A DNA stretch of 64,000 bases, from positions 1 to 64,000 of the forward strand of contig CANLLN010000008.1 in assembly GCA_947491945.1 (NCBI GenBank), written 5' to 3'. The notes under the pieces are model-generated. The model was not told the DNA's origin, made no database searches, and saw only the letters and a list, made by a program, of their open reading frames with translations. This DNA is from an uncultured Carboxylicivirga sp. Lineage in GTDB: Bacteria > Bacteroidota > Bacteroidia > Bacteroidales > Marinilabiliaceae. The position numbers and the translations under genes were made by a program. This document shows, piece by piece, positions 55,301 to 64,000 of this stretch (positions are counted from its first letter, which is position 1; each line of letters opens with the position of its first letter).

Positions 55301-55633
55301 GTTTATAAACGAAAAGGCATCGGTGAAGGCTATGTCAATTGGAAAGTGGAACTGAAAGAGGCGGGCAGGTATGATGTTTATGCCTATGTGCCGCGCATTG
55401 TTCAGCGTTTCCGGCGTAGGCGCAATAGCGAGAATAAAGAAACCAATTACAACTTTGTGGTTGATCATGATGACGGCGAGGAACAGGTGAAAGTAATGAC
55501 GAATAACGATAATTACGGCTGGATGTATCTGGGAGAATATTATTTCTCAGAGGGACAGGCTTCCGTAAAGCTTTCTGATGTAACCAATAGCGACTATGTG
55601 ATAGCGGATGCAGTAAAATGGATAAAGAAATAA
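52304..55633 (+). CDS. ABC-2 permease with large extracytoplasmic part and golvesin-like C-terminus
   Basis: 1109 residues from ATG 52304, overlapping the ATPase stop (ATGA); the longer frame from 52217 is ignored because it would overlap the ATPase gene. About seven TM segments lie in residues 18-281 (for example FFRIFSIIILAFILMFNIFG and PILLTGMFTLLGVSALLTGK). The rest is soluble: a region resembling the M1-aminopeptidase-like scaffold found in related permeases (about 300-900) but without any HExxH zinc motif, then a beta-rich end (about 930-1109, DVYAYVPRI, YVIADAVKWIKK) of golvesin C-terminal type. The fusion suggests that the exporter carries its own periplasmic binding or processing part. 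TolC, MFP and RND genes follow on the same strand after 22 bases. Confidence 0.8.
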   Translation: MISFFNISTVARFESKTLFRSWFFRIFSIIILAFILMFNIFGIAAVADGGWQGRVLPSAAPYFNLWLLNIAQAVIAVFLSADFLGRDKKLDTTEAFYVRSMTNTEYVLGKTFGVLKVFVVLNAIVLLSALVFMLIGNEAPIDWISYIAYPLLISMPTLVFILGLSFFTMTLIRNQAVTFVLLLGFIALSLFYLGNRYLGLFDVLGFFTPFMRSDFTGFQDVFHLVQHRLLYFLLGTFFILATIWRLPRLEQQKFNKPILLTGMFTLLGVSALLTGKLYINDSEGSALQDKIVALNKQLKPSAYQIVAYEMELRHHPTAIECKAEMQISKVNDGDSSLKLVLNPGLKVDLCLINAKQVSFKRDAHILTIQANDLPTDSFELELQYKGTITDEALYVDVDEEVKLAENRLDPLLAGKQYSFIQDDYVLLTRESAWYPVLADKQYWTSYPFTHMKLSVQTFPGLDVIAQGKKDSLDIASYRFINDKPLNAYSLIIGDYEHHSIRVDSVEFNLYHHKRHVAYKEYFTELNDTIPHIIKNIKDDFERKLGVDYPFERFSVVETPINFYTYIRNWSLATESVMPEMVLFPESGGGTWQNDLHSIRRRVDRRKERSNEEQSEKELQVEVLKDYLGSNFIRPSRFFFGRRQAAERHVENWGRHQVFPLYFTYANRVEEEGYPLLTIAMENYLHQRLSETRRRDFGGLSSNDEVILKLRENSLKELIEKEDVNTLGNVFASKGSQLFSNLKVDVGLTDFDKKLDKVIRDTRFQNQRVEDFKRLMSQISRTDFMALYDNWLNESYKAAFLFSSVDVFEVKDGNRVRYFLNLRVANKGNADGILSFTVREGMQQSGRGRFRSRFQMNTEEGNEQSYQLKAGQTYELGFLLDEEPRDITVNTFLAANIPSAQNLTLNAVKRNTKVSFFEGLRPSAKTLRYAAASEVIVDNEDSGFTIVNTGESRTVKDWWVAMQNKEEEDESYGMMHFWNHPVSWKPIVGEQFFGEYLKSAVYKRKGIGEGYVNWKVELKEAGRYDVYAYVPRIVQRFRRRRNSENKETNYNFVVDHDDGEEQVKVMTNNDNYGWMYLGEYYFSEGQASVKLSDVTNSDYVIADAVKWIKK

Positions 55634-55655
55634 TCAGATAATAATATCCCAATTC

Positions 55656-57131
55656 ATGAAGAAGATACTAATAATCCCGGCAATGCTTTTATTTACAGGG
55701 TTTGTGCAGCTTCCGGCACAACGTCTGATGACATTGCCACAATCAGTAGAAGAGGCACTTAAGAACAGTCCGCAAATTGTGCGCTCGCGATTGGGCCTGG
55801 AGCGAACACGTGAATTATTGAATGCACAGCGGGCTTCGCTGCGTTCTAACTTCAGACTTAACCTTAATCCCTATGTATATTCGAACCGACGCAGCTATAG
55901 TGAGGAAAGGCAGCAATGGTTTAATGCAGAGAGCACCAGTAGCAATGGTGTGTTTGATGTGAGTCAGCCCATCATATGGACCGATGGGGTAATTGCCTTG
56001 CAAAACGAGTTTGGATGGCAGAAAAATAGTGGTTCCTTATCTGCAAACTCATTTGAAGGTTTTAGTAATAATGTGCGTTTGGTATTAGATCAGCCTTTGT
56101 TTACCTATAACCGAACCAAAATGACCCTAAAAGAGCTGGAGTTTGACCATGAAAATGCCAAGTTGAGATATGCCCTCGAAGCCTTGAATGTGGAACGTCA
56201 GATAACACAGTATTTCTATCAGATTTATCAGAAGCAGATGGAGGTGATTACCTTGCGCGAGGAGTGGGAGAATCGCAAACGTAGCTTTGAGATCATCAGT
56301 AACAAAGTGGAGGCCGGGCTGGTGGCTAAAGAAGAAATGCTACAGGCCGAATTGGATATGATGACCAGTGAGTCGGCGGTGCAAAACAGTGAAGTGACGC
56401 TTGAGAACATAAAGGATAACTTTAAATATATGCTGGGTATGTCCCTTTATGAAGAGATTATGGTCATTGCCGAAGTGTCTGTTTTACCGGTTGATATCGA
56501 TTTAAATATGGCTACTAATTTTGCTTTGTCTAACAGGATGGAGATACGGCAGCGACAGATTGATATTGAGACCGGCCAGTTTAAGTTGATCAGAACCAAT
56601 GCTACCAATGAGTTTCAAGGCCGCTTGAATGTATCGGTGGGTTTATTTGGTGAGAATGAAAAAGTAAAGGGTATTTACGATAACCCTACCGATAATGAGG
56701 ATGTGCGCTTTAGCCTGGAAATACCTTTGTTCGACTGGGGCGAAAAGAAAGCGCGTATGCGTGCTGCAGAGGCCGAACTACAAACTAGTGAATATGATTT
56801 AGAAGATGAAAAAAAAGCCATCCGTCGTGATATTCGCCAAATCGACAGAAGCATTAGCAATGCATTAATACAGATCGATATTGCCCGAAAGAACGAAGAA
56901 AATGCGCAGTTGACTTACGAAATCAACCTGGAGAAATACCGTAATGGAGATCTGACGAGTATGGATCTGAACCTGTTTCAAAATCAGCTAACCCAGAAAA
57001 AAAATGCCTTAACTGCTGCTTTGATCGATTACAAGCTGGAGCTGCTGAATATGAAGCTTCAAACCCTCTATGATTTTGAGCAGCAGAACAGTATCATCGA
57101 TGATGTGATGAAATATGAGATGATTCAATAA
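55656..57131 (+). CDS. TolC-like outer membrane efflux protein
   Basis: 491 residues. The signal peptide ends near LPAQ. Two outer-membrane-efflux repeats are seen: SVEEALKNSPQIVRSRLGLE at the start, long heptad-like helices, LEIPLFDWGEKKARMRAAEA in the middle, and NLEKYRNGDLTSMDLNLFQN near the end. These are the alpha-barrel and beta-strand segments of the TolC family. It provides the outer membrane channel for the membrane-fusion and RND proteins encoded next, and possibly also for the ABC exporter before it (22-base gap). Confidence 0.92.
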   Translation: MKKILIIPAMLLFTGFVQLPAQRLMTLPQSVEEALKNSPQIVRSRLGLERTRELLNAQRASLRSNFRLNLNPYVYSNRRSYSEERQQWFNAESTSSNGVFDVSQPIIWTDGVIALQNEFGWQKNSGSLSANSFEGFSNNVRLVLDQPLFTYNRTKMTLKELEFDHENAKLRYALEALNVERQITQYFYQIYQKQMEVITLREEWENRKRSFEIISNKVEAGLVAKEEMLQAELDMMTSESAVQNSEVTLENIKDNFKYMLGMSLYEEIMVIAEVSVLPVDIDLNMATNFALSNRMEIRQRQIDIETGQFKLIRTNATNEFQGRLNVSVGLFGENEKVKGIYDNPTDNEDVRFSLEIPLFDWGEKKARMRAAEAELQTSEYDLEDEKKAIRRDIRQIDRSISNALIQIDIARKNEENAQLTYEINLEKYRNGDLTSMDLNLFQNQLTQKKNALTAALIDYKLELLNMKLQTLYDFEQQNSIIDDVMKYEMIQ

Positions 57132-57197
57132 ATCTAATCTGTACGGCCCTATGCATTCCTATTGATCAATACTAACCAAAATTAAATAGCTACAACC

Positions 57198-58274
57198 ATG
57201 ATAATTCATAAGCAAGCCATAAAATATTCAAAGCTCATCGCACTTACTTTGGGCCTTATCAACCTCTTTTCCTGTAAAAATGAAGCAACCAGTTTTAATA
57301 CCGATGTGGCGGTTAACGTGTCGGTTCAGGAGGTGAAGAAGAAACCCATTGAGCAAACCTTGATTACAACGGGCTCCATCAGCCCCGAGCTCCAAGCGAA
57401 TCTGAAAACGGAGTTGGCGGCGCATTACCATTTGCAAAGGAATCCACGTACCGGAAAGCCTTTTAAAATGGGCGATCAAGTGAAGCAGCATGAGCTGGTA
57501 ATTCTGCTGAAAGATCAGGAATATACCAATAATGCCAATTTGCCGGGTGCCGAGCTGGATAAGGAAATATCAGCTATGGAATACGAAAAGCAACGGGCTT
57601 TATACGAAAAAGGAGGTGTCACCAAGCGCGAACTGGTTAACTCAGAAAAAACCTTGCTGACAGCGGAGCAAGCCTATGAAAATGCAGCCCTTAGTATTGA
57701 AAAACTTAGCATTCGTGCACCTTTTAGCGGTGTCATCACCGATTTACCCTATTTCTCGCCGGGTATCAGGGTGGATAATGGACAAGCAGTACTTAGCCTG
57801 ATGAATTATACGAGTATGATGATGGATTTGAGTATGCCGGAAAATCTGCTGGGGCAAGTAGAAATTAATCAGGAGGCCAATATCATGAATTATGCCTTGC
57901 CCAACGATACGTTGAAGGGGCGCATCACCGAGCTGTCACCGGCTATTGATATCGAAGCACGTACATTCAAAGGACGTCTGAGAGTAGATAACGACCAAGA
58001 GTTACTGAAGCCCGGTATGTTTGTTAAGGCTGAGATTGTGGTAGACCAGCGCGATAGTGCTCTGGTGATTCCCAAGGAGGTAATTATTACAGAAGGGAAT
58101 CGCAAAGTGGTGTTTGTGGCAAAGAATTCGGCTGCCCAAAAGCGTTATATCCGCACCGGTATCGAAACAATGAGTGAGGTGGAAGTGCTGGAAGGGATAG
58201 AGGTGAATGAACGCCTCATAATAAAAGGTTTTGAAACCCTGAAGGACCGTTCCAAGGTGAAGGTGGTAAAATAA
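57198..58274 (+). CDS. RND periplasmic adaptor (membrane fusion protein), lipoprotein
   Basis: 358 residues with lipobox NLFSC (Cys26). Hairpin and lipoyl-like segments are present: ISPELQANLKTELAAHYHL, then KLSIRAPFSGVITDLPYFSP and VDNGQAVLSLM. The beta-barrel (GRITELSPAIDIEARTFKGR) and membrane-proximal part (LLKPGMFVKAEIVVDQ, RLIIKGFETLKDRSKVKVVK) match HlyD/AcrA adaptors. The hairpin is short. It bridges the TolC-like protein to the RND pumps that follow 77 bases downstream. Confidence 0.92.
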   Translation: MIIHKQAIKYSKLIALTLGLINLFSCKNEATSFNTDVAVNVSVQEVKKKPIEQTLITTGSISPELQANLKTELAAHYHLQRNPRTGKPFKMGDQVKQHELVILLKDQEYTNNANLPGAELDKEISAMEYEKQRALYEKGGVTKRELVNSEKTLLTAEQAYENAALSIEKLSIRAPFSGVITDLPYFSPGIRVDNGQAVLSLMNYTSMMMDLSMPENLLGQVEINQEANIMNYALPNDTLKGRITELSPAIDIEARTFKGRLRVDNDQELLKPGMFVKAEIVVDQRDSALVIPKEVIITEGNRKVVFVAKNSAAQKRYIRTGIETMSEVEVLEGIEVNERLIIKGFETLKDRSKVKVVK

Positions 58275-58351
58275 TTTTGATGATTTGCCACTGTGATAAA
58301 ATCTCACATACCAATATCATTCATTATCCTTAATAACTCATAACTCAAAAT

Positions 58352-61300
58352 ATGAAAGCAATCTCACGCTTTTCAGTTAATTATCCGGTTACGGTACTCA
58401 TGTTGGTGCTGGGTATTATCCTGCTGGGTATCATTTCCTTGTCACGCCTAGGAACCGATCTATTCCCCGACCTTCAGAACCCACGTATCTATGCCGAGAT
58501 TGTATCGGGTGAGCGCTCGCCGGAGGAGATAGAAAAACGTTTTGTGGAGCAGGTGGAAGCACTGGCAGTGCGTCAGAGTGGTGTGCTCAACGTGTCGTCG
58601 GTGAGCCGTATTGGCTCGGCTGTTGTTACGGTGGAATACGACTGGGGAAAAGACATTGACGAGGCCTTTCTGGATTTGCAAAAGGCACTAACGCCGGTCA
58701 GCCAGGACGAGGATGTGGAGGAGTTAAACGTTACTCGCTTCGACCCCAATGCAACTGCGGTAATTAAGGCGGCATTCAGCAATGATGAGATAAGCGATAT
58801 GAACAGCCTGCGCAAGGTGGCTGAAAACTATATCCGTAACGAATTAATTCGCATCGAAGGGGTGGCCGATATACGCATTTCGGGGGAAGAAAAAGCCGAA
58901 GTAATGGTGGTGGCCGACCCGCAGCTGCTAAGGGCTAACGGCTTAAGTACATCATCCTTATTAAATACCATCACTAACTTTAATCAAAATGTGTCGGGTG
59001 GTTCCATCGAAGAAATGGGACAGCGTTACATTATTAAAGGGCTGAGTGCCTTAAGTGCCTTGCACGATGTTGAAAATCTGGTGGTAAAACTGAATCAGAC
59101 CCGTGTTTCCGAAAGTGCTTCATCAGCTAATACTCAGGAGTCATCGCCGGTATTACTTAAAGATGTGGCCAAAGTTGAATTAGCCAACCGCGAGCCCGAA
59201 AGCATTGTTCGACTCAATGGTCAACGTTGTCTGGGGATTTCCATCTACAAAGAGACCCGCTATAATACGGTGGCCGCTGTTGAAAAGCTGGAAGAAGCCT
59301 TTGTGGAAATTCAGCAGCGTTTGCCAGGTTATAAGTTGCAGGTGGTGAATAACCAGGGCGCTTTTATACAAAGTGCCATTGGCGAAGTGGAGGAGAGTGC
59401 TTTGTATGGTATTATCCTGGCTGTTTTTGTCCTCTTTATTTTCTTGCGACGCTTTGGGGTTACTCTGGTTGTGAGCCTGGCCATTCCGGTATCTATTATT
59501 GCCACTTTTAATCTGATGTATTTCAATGGGCTGACCTTGAATATCATGACGTTGGGTGGTCTGGCCCTGGGGGCAGGTATGTTAGTGGACAATGCCATTG
59601 TGGTGGTCGAAAATATCGTGCGCAAGATAGAAGAAGGTATTCCGGTAAAGCAAGCGGCCATTGAAGGAACCGCTGAAGTGGGCGGGGCTTTAACGGCTTC
59701 CACCCTGACTACCATTGTGGTGTTTTTACCCATCGTTTATTTACACGGCGCATCGGGCGAGCTGTTTAAAGATCAGGCTTGGACGGTGGCGTTTTCATTA
59801 CTGTCATCTTTGCTGGTTGCCTTGTTGGTGATACCGGTGATGAGTAAGTATGTATTTAAAAATGCTAAAAAACAAAGCGCTCAACCCAAAGAAACAGGAT
59901 TTAAAACATACCATATTTTCTTGAATTATGTACTTGAGAAAAGAACCTGGGTGTTGATGAGTGCTGCACTTGTAATTGCTCTAACGGCTTTAATTATTCC
60001 CCGCGTGGGCAGTGAATTTATGCCCGAAGTGCAGTCTAACGAAGTAACCATTGAAACGGTGTTTCCGGCAGGCACCTCTCTGCGCCGCACAGATGCTACC
60101 TTAAGACAAATGGAGCAGATGGTGATGGATGCCTGGGGCGATAAACTAAAATGGATTTATACCCATGCAGGCCCCGAATCATCGGGCGAGACCGTATCTA
60201 CTGCAGAACAAGGTGAAAATACCGGGTACATCAAGTTGGTGTTGAATGATGAGGTGAATGCTTCTTTTACCCAAATGGTGGAGGCACTGAACATTTTATA
60301 TGGAGGTGTGAAAGGCCTGGAGATGCGTTTTGTGCAGGAGCAATCGGCCATACAAACACTTTTGGGAACCAACGAAGCCCCTTTGGTAATTGAAATTGAG
60401 GATAACAACGTTCAAAAGCTGGAAGAGTCGGCGCTTGTATTAACGGAAGCCATCCGTCGTAATAAGGAGATATATAATGTGAAAAGCTCCTTTGAAGATG
60501 GAGCACCGGAAGTTAATGTGGTTATTGACCGTGTCAGAGCGGGTATCTTCAACCTTGATGTATCCACTATCATGAATAACTTGTCGGCTTACTTGTTGGA
60601 AAAAGAGGGGGGCAGCATGGAGCTGAATGGCGAGCTAACTGACATTAAACTGGAAACACCTGATGTACAACTGGAAGAGCTGGCCTATTTAAAAATATCG
60701 CAAGGCGAGAAGGATGTACTCTTATCGGAGGTAGCCAGCATTGAGATAGGTCGGGCACCACGTGAGGTGTTACGCAACAATCAAAAACGAGTGATTCGTC
60801 TTAGTGCCATGGTGGCCGATGAGCGACCCTTTGATCATTTTGTGGCCGACCTGGAGCAAAGTATTGCTCAATTGGATATTCACCCGACATCGAAGGTGAC
60901 TATTTTAGGGGAAGAGGAAAAGCGTAAAGATGCCTTTGGCAACCTGCAATTTGCCTTGCTGTTGTCCATTATCCTGGTTTACATGGTAATGGCTTCGCAA
61001 TTTGAATCTTTGCTACATCCCTTCACCATATTGCTAACCATCCCATTGGCAGGGGTGGGTGCCGTGTGGGCATTTTTTGTGCTGGGACATACCTTTAACA
61101 TCATGGCTTACATCGGTGTTGTGATGCTGGCGGGTATAGCGGTTAACGATTCCATCATTTTAGTGGATGCCATTAACCAATACAAAAAGGCCGGTTTAAA
61201 ACTCAGAGAAGCCATTGTAGCAGCCGGTCAACAGCGTGTTCGTCCTATCTTAATGACGAGCCTGACAACTATTCTGGCGCTGCTGCCGCTCACCTTTGGC

Positions 61301-61438
61301 TTTGGCGATAGCGCCTCCTTGCGTGCGCCCATGGCCATTGCAGTTATCGGTGGTTTAATAACCTCCACTCTGTTAACCCTGGTCGTGATTCCTTGTGTGT
61401 ATTACGTGTTCGACCGTCTGTTTCAATCAACCCAATAG
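58352..61438 (+). CDS. RND-family efflux pump permease 1
   Basis: 1028 residues, full length. Features are TM1 (TVLMLVLGIILLGIISLSRL), porter-domain motif VSGERSPEEIEKRFVEQVE, TM4 with GAGMLVDNAIVVVENIVRKI (Asp of the proton relay present; the second Asp of AcrB is Asn), a second porter loop, and TM10-12 (VVMLAGIAVNDSIILVDAIN, RVRPILMTSLTTILALLPLT). It belongs to the HAE-1/AcrB-like branch. A second RND gene starts only nine bases further on with a single adaptor gene before both, so the two could form a mixed trimer as in MdtBC. Confidence 0.93.
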   Translation: MKAISRFSVNYPVTVLMLVLGIILLGIISLSRLGTDLFPDLQNPRIYAEIVSGERSPEEIEKRFVEQVEALAVRQSGVLNVSSVSRIGSAVVTVEYDWGKDIDEAFLDLQKALTPVSQDEDVEELNVTRFDPNATAVIKAAFSNDEISDMNSLRKVAENYIRNELIRIEGVADIRISGEEKAEVMVVADPQLLRANGLSTSSLLNTITNFNQNVSGGSIEEMGQRYIIKGLSALSALHDVENLVVKLNQTRVSESASSANTQESSPVLLKDVAKVELANREPESIVRLNGQRCLGISIYKETRYNTVAAVEKLEEAFVEIQQRLPGYKLQVVNNQGAFIQSAIGEVEESALYGIILAVFVLFIFLRRFGVTLVVSLAIPVSIIATFNLMYFNGLTLNIMTLGGLALGAGMLVDNAIVVVENIVRKIEEGIPVKQAAIEGTAEVGGALTASTLTTIVVFLPIVYLHGASGELFKDQAWTVAFSLLSSLLVALLVIPVMSKYVFKNAKKQSAQPKETGFKTYHIFLNYVLEKRTWVLMSAALVIALTALIIPRVGSEFMPEVQSNEVTIETVFPAGTSLRRTDATLRQMEQMVMDAWGDKLKWIYTHAGPESSGETVSTAEQGENTGYIKLVLNDEVNASFTQMVEALNILYGGVKGLEMRFVQEQSAIQTLLGTNEAPLVIEIEDNNVQKLEESALVLTEAIRRNKEIYNVKSSFEDGAPEVNVVIDRVRAGIFNLDVSTIMNNLSAYLLEKEGGSMELNGELTDIKLETPDVQLEELAYLKISQGEKDVLLSEVASIEIGRAPREVLRNNQKRVIRLSAMVADERPFDHFVADLEQSIAQLDIHPTSKVTILGEEEKRKDAFGNLQFALLLSIILVYMVMASQFESLLHPFTILLTIPLAGVGAVWAFFVLGHTFNIMAYIGVVMLAGIAVNDSIILVDAINQYKKAGLKLREAIVAAGQQRVRPILMTSLTTILALLPLTFGFGDSASLRAPMAIAVIGGLITSTLLTLVVIPCVYYVFDRLFQSTQ

Positions 61439-61447
61439 CATAGGTAT

Positions 61448-64000
61448 ATGAAAGAATTAATCAACCGAAAGGTGCTTGTCAGTATGCTGTTTCTAGCCTT
61501 AACCATGTTAGGGGTGATTTCGTACAGGCAGTTGTCCTTTGAGCTTATTCCCAATACTGAATATCCGCTCCTTTTTGTGAGTGTGCAGGCCAATACCGAG
61601 TTAGACCCAAGGCACATGGAGCAGGAGGGAGCCATACCGGTGGAAGGCCTGGTGAGTACATTGGAAGGTATTGAAAAGATAGAAACGCGTGTGGGACCTG
61701 GTCGTGCCATGATTTTTGTGTACCTCAGCCGCAGTGTGGATGTCAAATACAGTTACCTGAAGCTGGTGGAGAAGGTAGAAGGAGCCTCCAATGTGCTGCC
61801 GGATAATATGATGGCACAGGTTTTTAAAGCCGATGTGGAGCAGATGACCAGCCAGTTTATGACCTTGCAAATGCGGGGTGAAGGAGGCGTTGACCGCGTT
61901 CGTAATATTTTTGAGCAGGAGATTAAGTCTAAATTGGAAAGTGTGGATGGAGTATCCTCCATTCAGGTGTCAGGAGGGCGTCAGAAGTCCGTGGAAATCA
62001 TTCTCCGACAAGATGTGTTGGATAGCTACGGCCTTACATCTGGTAGTATTCGTCAGCTGATAGCATCGGGCCAAAATGAGAAGATGTTTGCTGGTAGCGT
62101 TATTAAGGGACAAAAGGAGTATTATGTAACAGCGGAGGCCGATTATAAACGCATCAGCGATATAGAAAATATTGTGGTGAAGGCTGAGGGTCCTGTTCTG
62201 TTGAAGGATGTGGCACAGGTTAACTTTAGTGTTAAGGAAGAAGATTCCTACAGCCGGGTGAATGGTATGGAGTCGGTTGCTATTACCGTAGCCAAAGATG
62301 CGCAGGTTAACATGATTGAGTTATCGGATAATATCATCGATCTAATCAACGAGATAAACGACGAATACAAAGCCAAGGCGATAGAATTGACGGTGATCAC
62401 CAATCAGGCTGAAACCATGGAAAGCAACCTTGATTCGATTATTGAGCTGGCTTTTATCGGCGGTATCCTGGCGCTCTTTGTTTTGTGGATATTCCTCAAC
62501 AATATTCCGCTGGTGGGCATGGTCATGCTGTCGGTGCCCCTTTCGGTATATGGTGCTTTTAATTTCTTTTTTGCCACAGATATCTCCATTAATATGCTTA
62601 CGCTGGTGGGCTTGGCCCTGGCCATAGGAATGTTGCTCGATAACAGTGTTGTGGTGATGGAGAACATTTATCGGGTGGCCTCAATACAGCGCCATGCCGG
62701 TGAAGAAAGTGTAGTGCGGGGAACCAAAGAAGTGTGGCGTTCGGTAATTGCGGCTACATTAACCACCATCTCGGTCTTTTTGCCCTTTGTTTTTTCCGAA
62801 GAGCTCTTGCTGCGCGAAGTAGCCAAGCACATCAGTGTGTCCATTGTGTCTACCCTGGTGGTCTCTCTGCTGGTGGCCTTGATTCTGATCCCCATGTTAT
62901 CGCATTTGTTTCTTTCAGGCATTGTGCGTCATCGCATACAAGCGCTGGAAAAACTGGATTTGCATAACCGGATGGTACAATATTATATGTTGCTGCTGAA
63001 AGCGACTTTGCGGCGCCCGGCGACAACCGTAATAGGTATTTTGCTGGTCTTTTTTGTGGTGCTAATCCTTAGCCTGGGAGTGAGCCTATCCTCACAGGAA
63101 GAAGTGGAGACAAGTGAGTTTAATATTGGTGTTGAGATGTCGTCGGGTTCCATGCTGACCAATACCGATAAGGTAGTTCGGGAGATTGAGAGCCGCCTGG
63201 AAAGCCTGGAGGAGAAGAAAGATGTGGTGGTGCATGTGTTTGACGATGAAGCATCGGTATCGGTTATTTTAAAAGAGAACTATAAAACAATTGCCAGTCG
63301 CACTATTCCAGAGATACGTGCCGATATACAGGAGCGCATCAGCGAAGTGGAAGGTGGCGAGATAAGCCTTACGCAGAGCTCTACAAGGGTAATGGGCGGT
63401 GGTGGCGGTTTTGGCTCCAACCCGGGACTGGGTATGATGGCCATGCTGGGGCTGGGCGACCAGGAAGAAAAGGTGGTGATTAAGGGCGAGGACTATGATC
63501 AGATGCTGATGGTGGCCAATGATATTAAATACTACCTGGAAAATAACATTGAAAATCTGGAGCGGGCACGTATTTCAGTGGCCGGTAAGCGTCCTGAAAT
63601 CCATTTGGGGATGGATGCCTACCTCATGGGCCTGTTGAATATTTCACCGTCTAATGTGGTGTCTGAGTTATTTACCTTTCGCTCGGAGGTGAGTTCGGGC
63701 GGTCAGCTTAAAATAGATAACGAAACCTACGACATCATTATGAAAACGGTAGATGACAACCAAGCCGATGAGATACCTCCCAAGACTATGGAGGACTTAC
63801 AAGAGCTGAATGTCACCAACAGTAGTGGCGCCATTGTACCCTTGCGGGATTTCTCGGAAATCAGCTACGCCTCGGGACGAACCGAGATTAACCGCGTTGA
63901 CCAGGAGAAGCAGATAGAGGTAAGCTATCGTTTTTCAGATGAGGTGAATAATTCAAAGAGGCTGCTGGAAGATGCACGCACGCAAGTGGATGAGTTGGTG
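61448..64000 (+). CDS. RND-family efflux pump permease 2 (cut by window edge)
   Basis: 851 codons visible, open to the last base. It starts at ATG 61448 (MKELINRKVLVSMLFLAL). TM1, porter motif ELDPRHMEQEGAIPVEGLVS, TM4 with GMLLDNSVVVMENIYRVA, and the second extracytoplasmic half (GSNPGLGMMAMLGLGDQEEK, Gly/Met-rich loop) are present. It is a paralogue of the preceding pump with its own divergent periplasmic part; the Gly/Met-rich segment near residue 655-675 is unusual for the family. The C-terminal TM segments lie beyond the window. Confidence 0.9.
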   Translation, partial: MKELINRKVLVSMLFLALTMLGVISYRQLSFELIPNTEYPLLFVSVQANTELDPRHMEQEGAIPVEGLVSTLEGIEKIETRVGPGRAMIFVYLSRSVDVKYSYLKLVEKVEGASNVLPDNMMAQVFKADVEQMTSQFMTLQMRGEGGVDRVRNIFEQEIKSKLESVDGVSSIQVSGGRQKSVEIILRQDVLDSYGLTSGSIRQLIASGQNEKMFAGSVIKGQKEYYVTAEADYKRISDIENIVVKAEGPVLLKDVAQVNFSVKEEDSYSRVNGMESVAITVAKDAQVNMIELSDNIIDLINEINDEYKAKAIELTVITNQAETMESNLDSIIELAFIGGILALFVLWIFLNNIPLVGMVMLSVPLSVYGAFNFFFATDISINMLTLVGLALAIGMLLDNSVVVMENIYRVASIQRHAGEESVVRGTKEVWRSVIAATLTTISVFLPFVFSEELLLREVAKHISVSIVSTLVVSLLVALILIPMLSHLFLSGIVRHRIQALEKLDLHNRMVQYYMLLLKATLRRPATTVIGILLVFFVVLILSLGVSLSSQEEVETSEFNIGVEMSSGSMLTNTDKVVREIESRLESLEEKKDVVVHVFDDEASVSVILKENYKTIASRTIPEIRADIQERISEVEGGEISLTQSSTRVMGGGGGFGSNPGLGMMAMLGLGDQEEKVVIKGEDYDQMLMVANDIKYYLENNIENLERARISVAGKRPEIHLGMDAYLMGLLNISPSNVVSELFTFRSEVSSGGQLKIDNETYDIIMKTVDDNQADEIPPKTMEDLQELNVTNSSGAIVPLRDFSEISYASGRTEINRVDQEKQIEVSYRFSDEVNNSKRLLEDARTQVDELV

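Overview
The window looks like the chromosome of a marine or brackish Bacteroidota, most likely of the Bacteroidia/Marinilabiliales type. The reasons are: many secreted enzymes ending in type IX secretion (T9SS) C-terminal domains (a Y-P-N-P start and a basic ...KK-L-V-I-K type end), a hybrid two-component system with a sugar-sensing propeller, a Bacteroidetes-type tyrosine integrase, mostly AT-rich gene starts without clear Shine-Dalgarno sequences, and moderate to low GC. No species can be named from the sequence.

Layout. Positions 1-235 hold the end of an IS3-type element and a hairpin-rich repeat. Positions 303-48661 are a large polysaccharide-degradation region. It starts with a GH43-type lipoprotein and a GH95 enzyme, followed by two tandem beta-helix proteins. 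Next come a DUF6266 protein (minus strand), a GH50 agarase split by a one-base frameshift, the stub of a SASA-type esterase and a phosphoesterase-LamG protein. A tight operon follows: beta-helix, esterase-GH43 fusion, FG-GAP giant, sulfatase. Three more sulfatases, an esterase, a small lipoprotein and a fourth beta-helix protein come after it. The regulator (HTCS) lies at 35568-39614. After it are a minus-strand beta-helix protein and an operon of a clan GH-A hydrolase plus two GH2 beta-galactosidases. A 760-base stretch without recognisable genes, a tyrosine integrase and tRNA-Arg follow at 48662-50983. From 51411 to the window end is an export region: ABC ATPase, ABC permease fused to a large extracytoplasmic part, TolC-like protein, membrane-fusion protein and two RND pumps, the second cut off by the window edge.

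How the genes fit together (inference). GH50 endo/exo-agarase, two GH2 beta-galactosidases, GH95 (a family with both alpha-L-fucosidases and alpha-L-galactosidases), four Cys-type sulfatases and carbohydrate esterases point to a sulfated, substituted galactan, as in red algae (agar/porphyran/carrageenan-like). Eight proteins carry T9SS tails, so much of the attack would be on the cell surface or in the medium. No SusC/SusD pair is present in the window, so uptake must be encoded elsewhere. The four related beta-helix proteins and the FG-GAP protein have no function I can name and are the best candidates for undescribed enzyme families. The integrase beside tRNA-Arg at the right edge suggests that the catabolic region may be, or may once have been, part of an integrated island.
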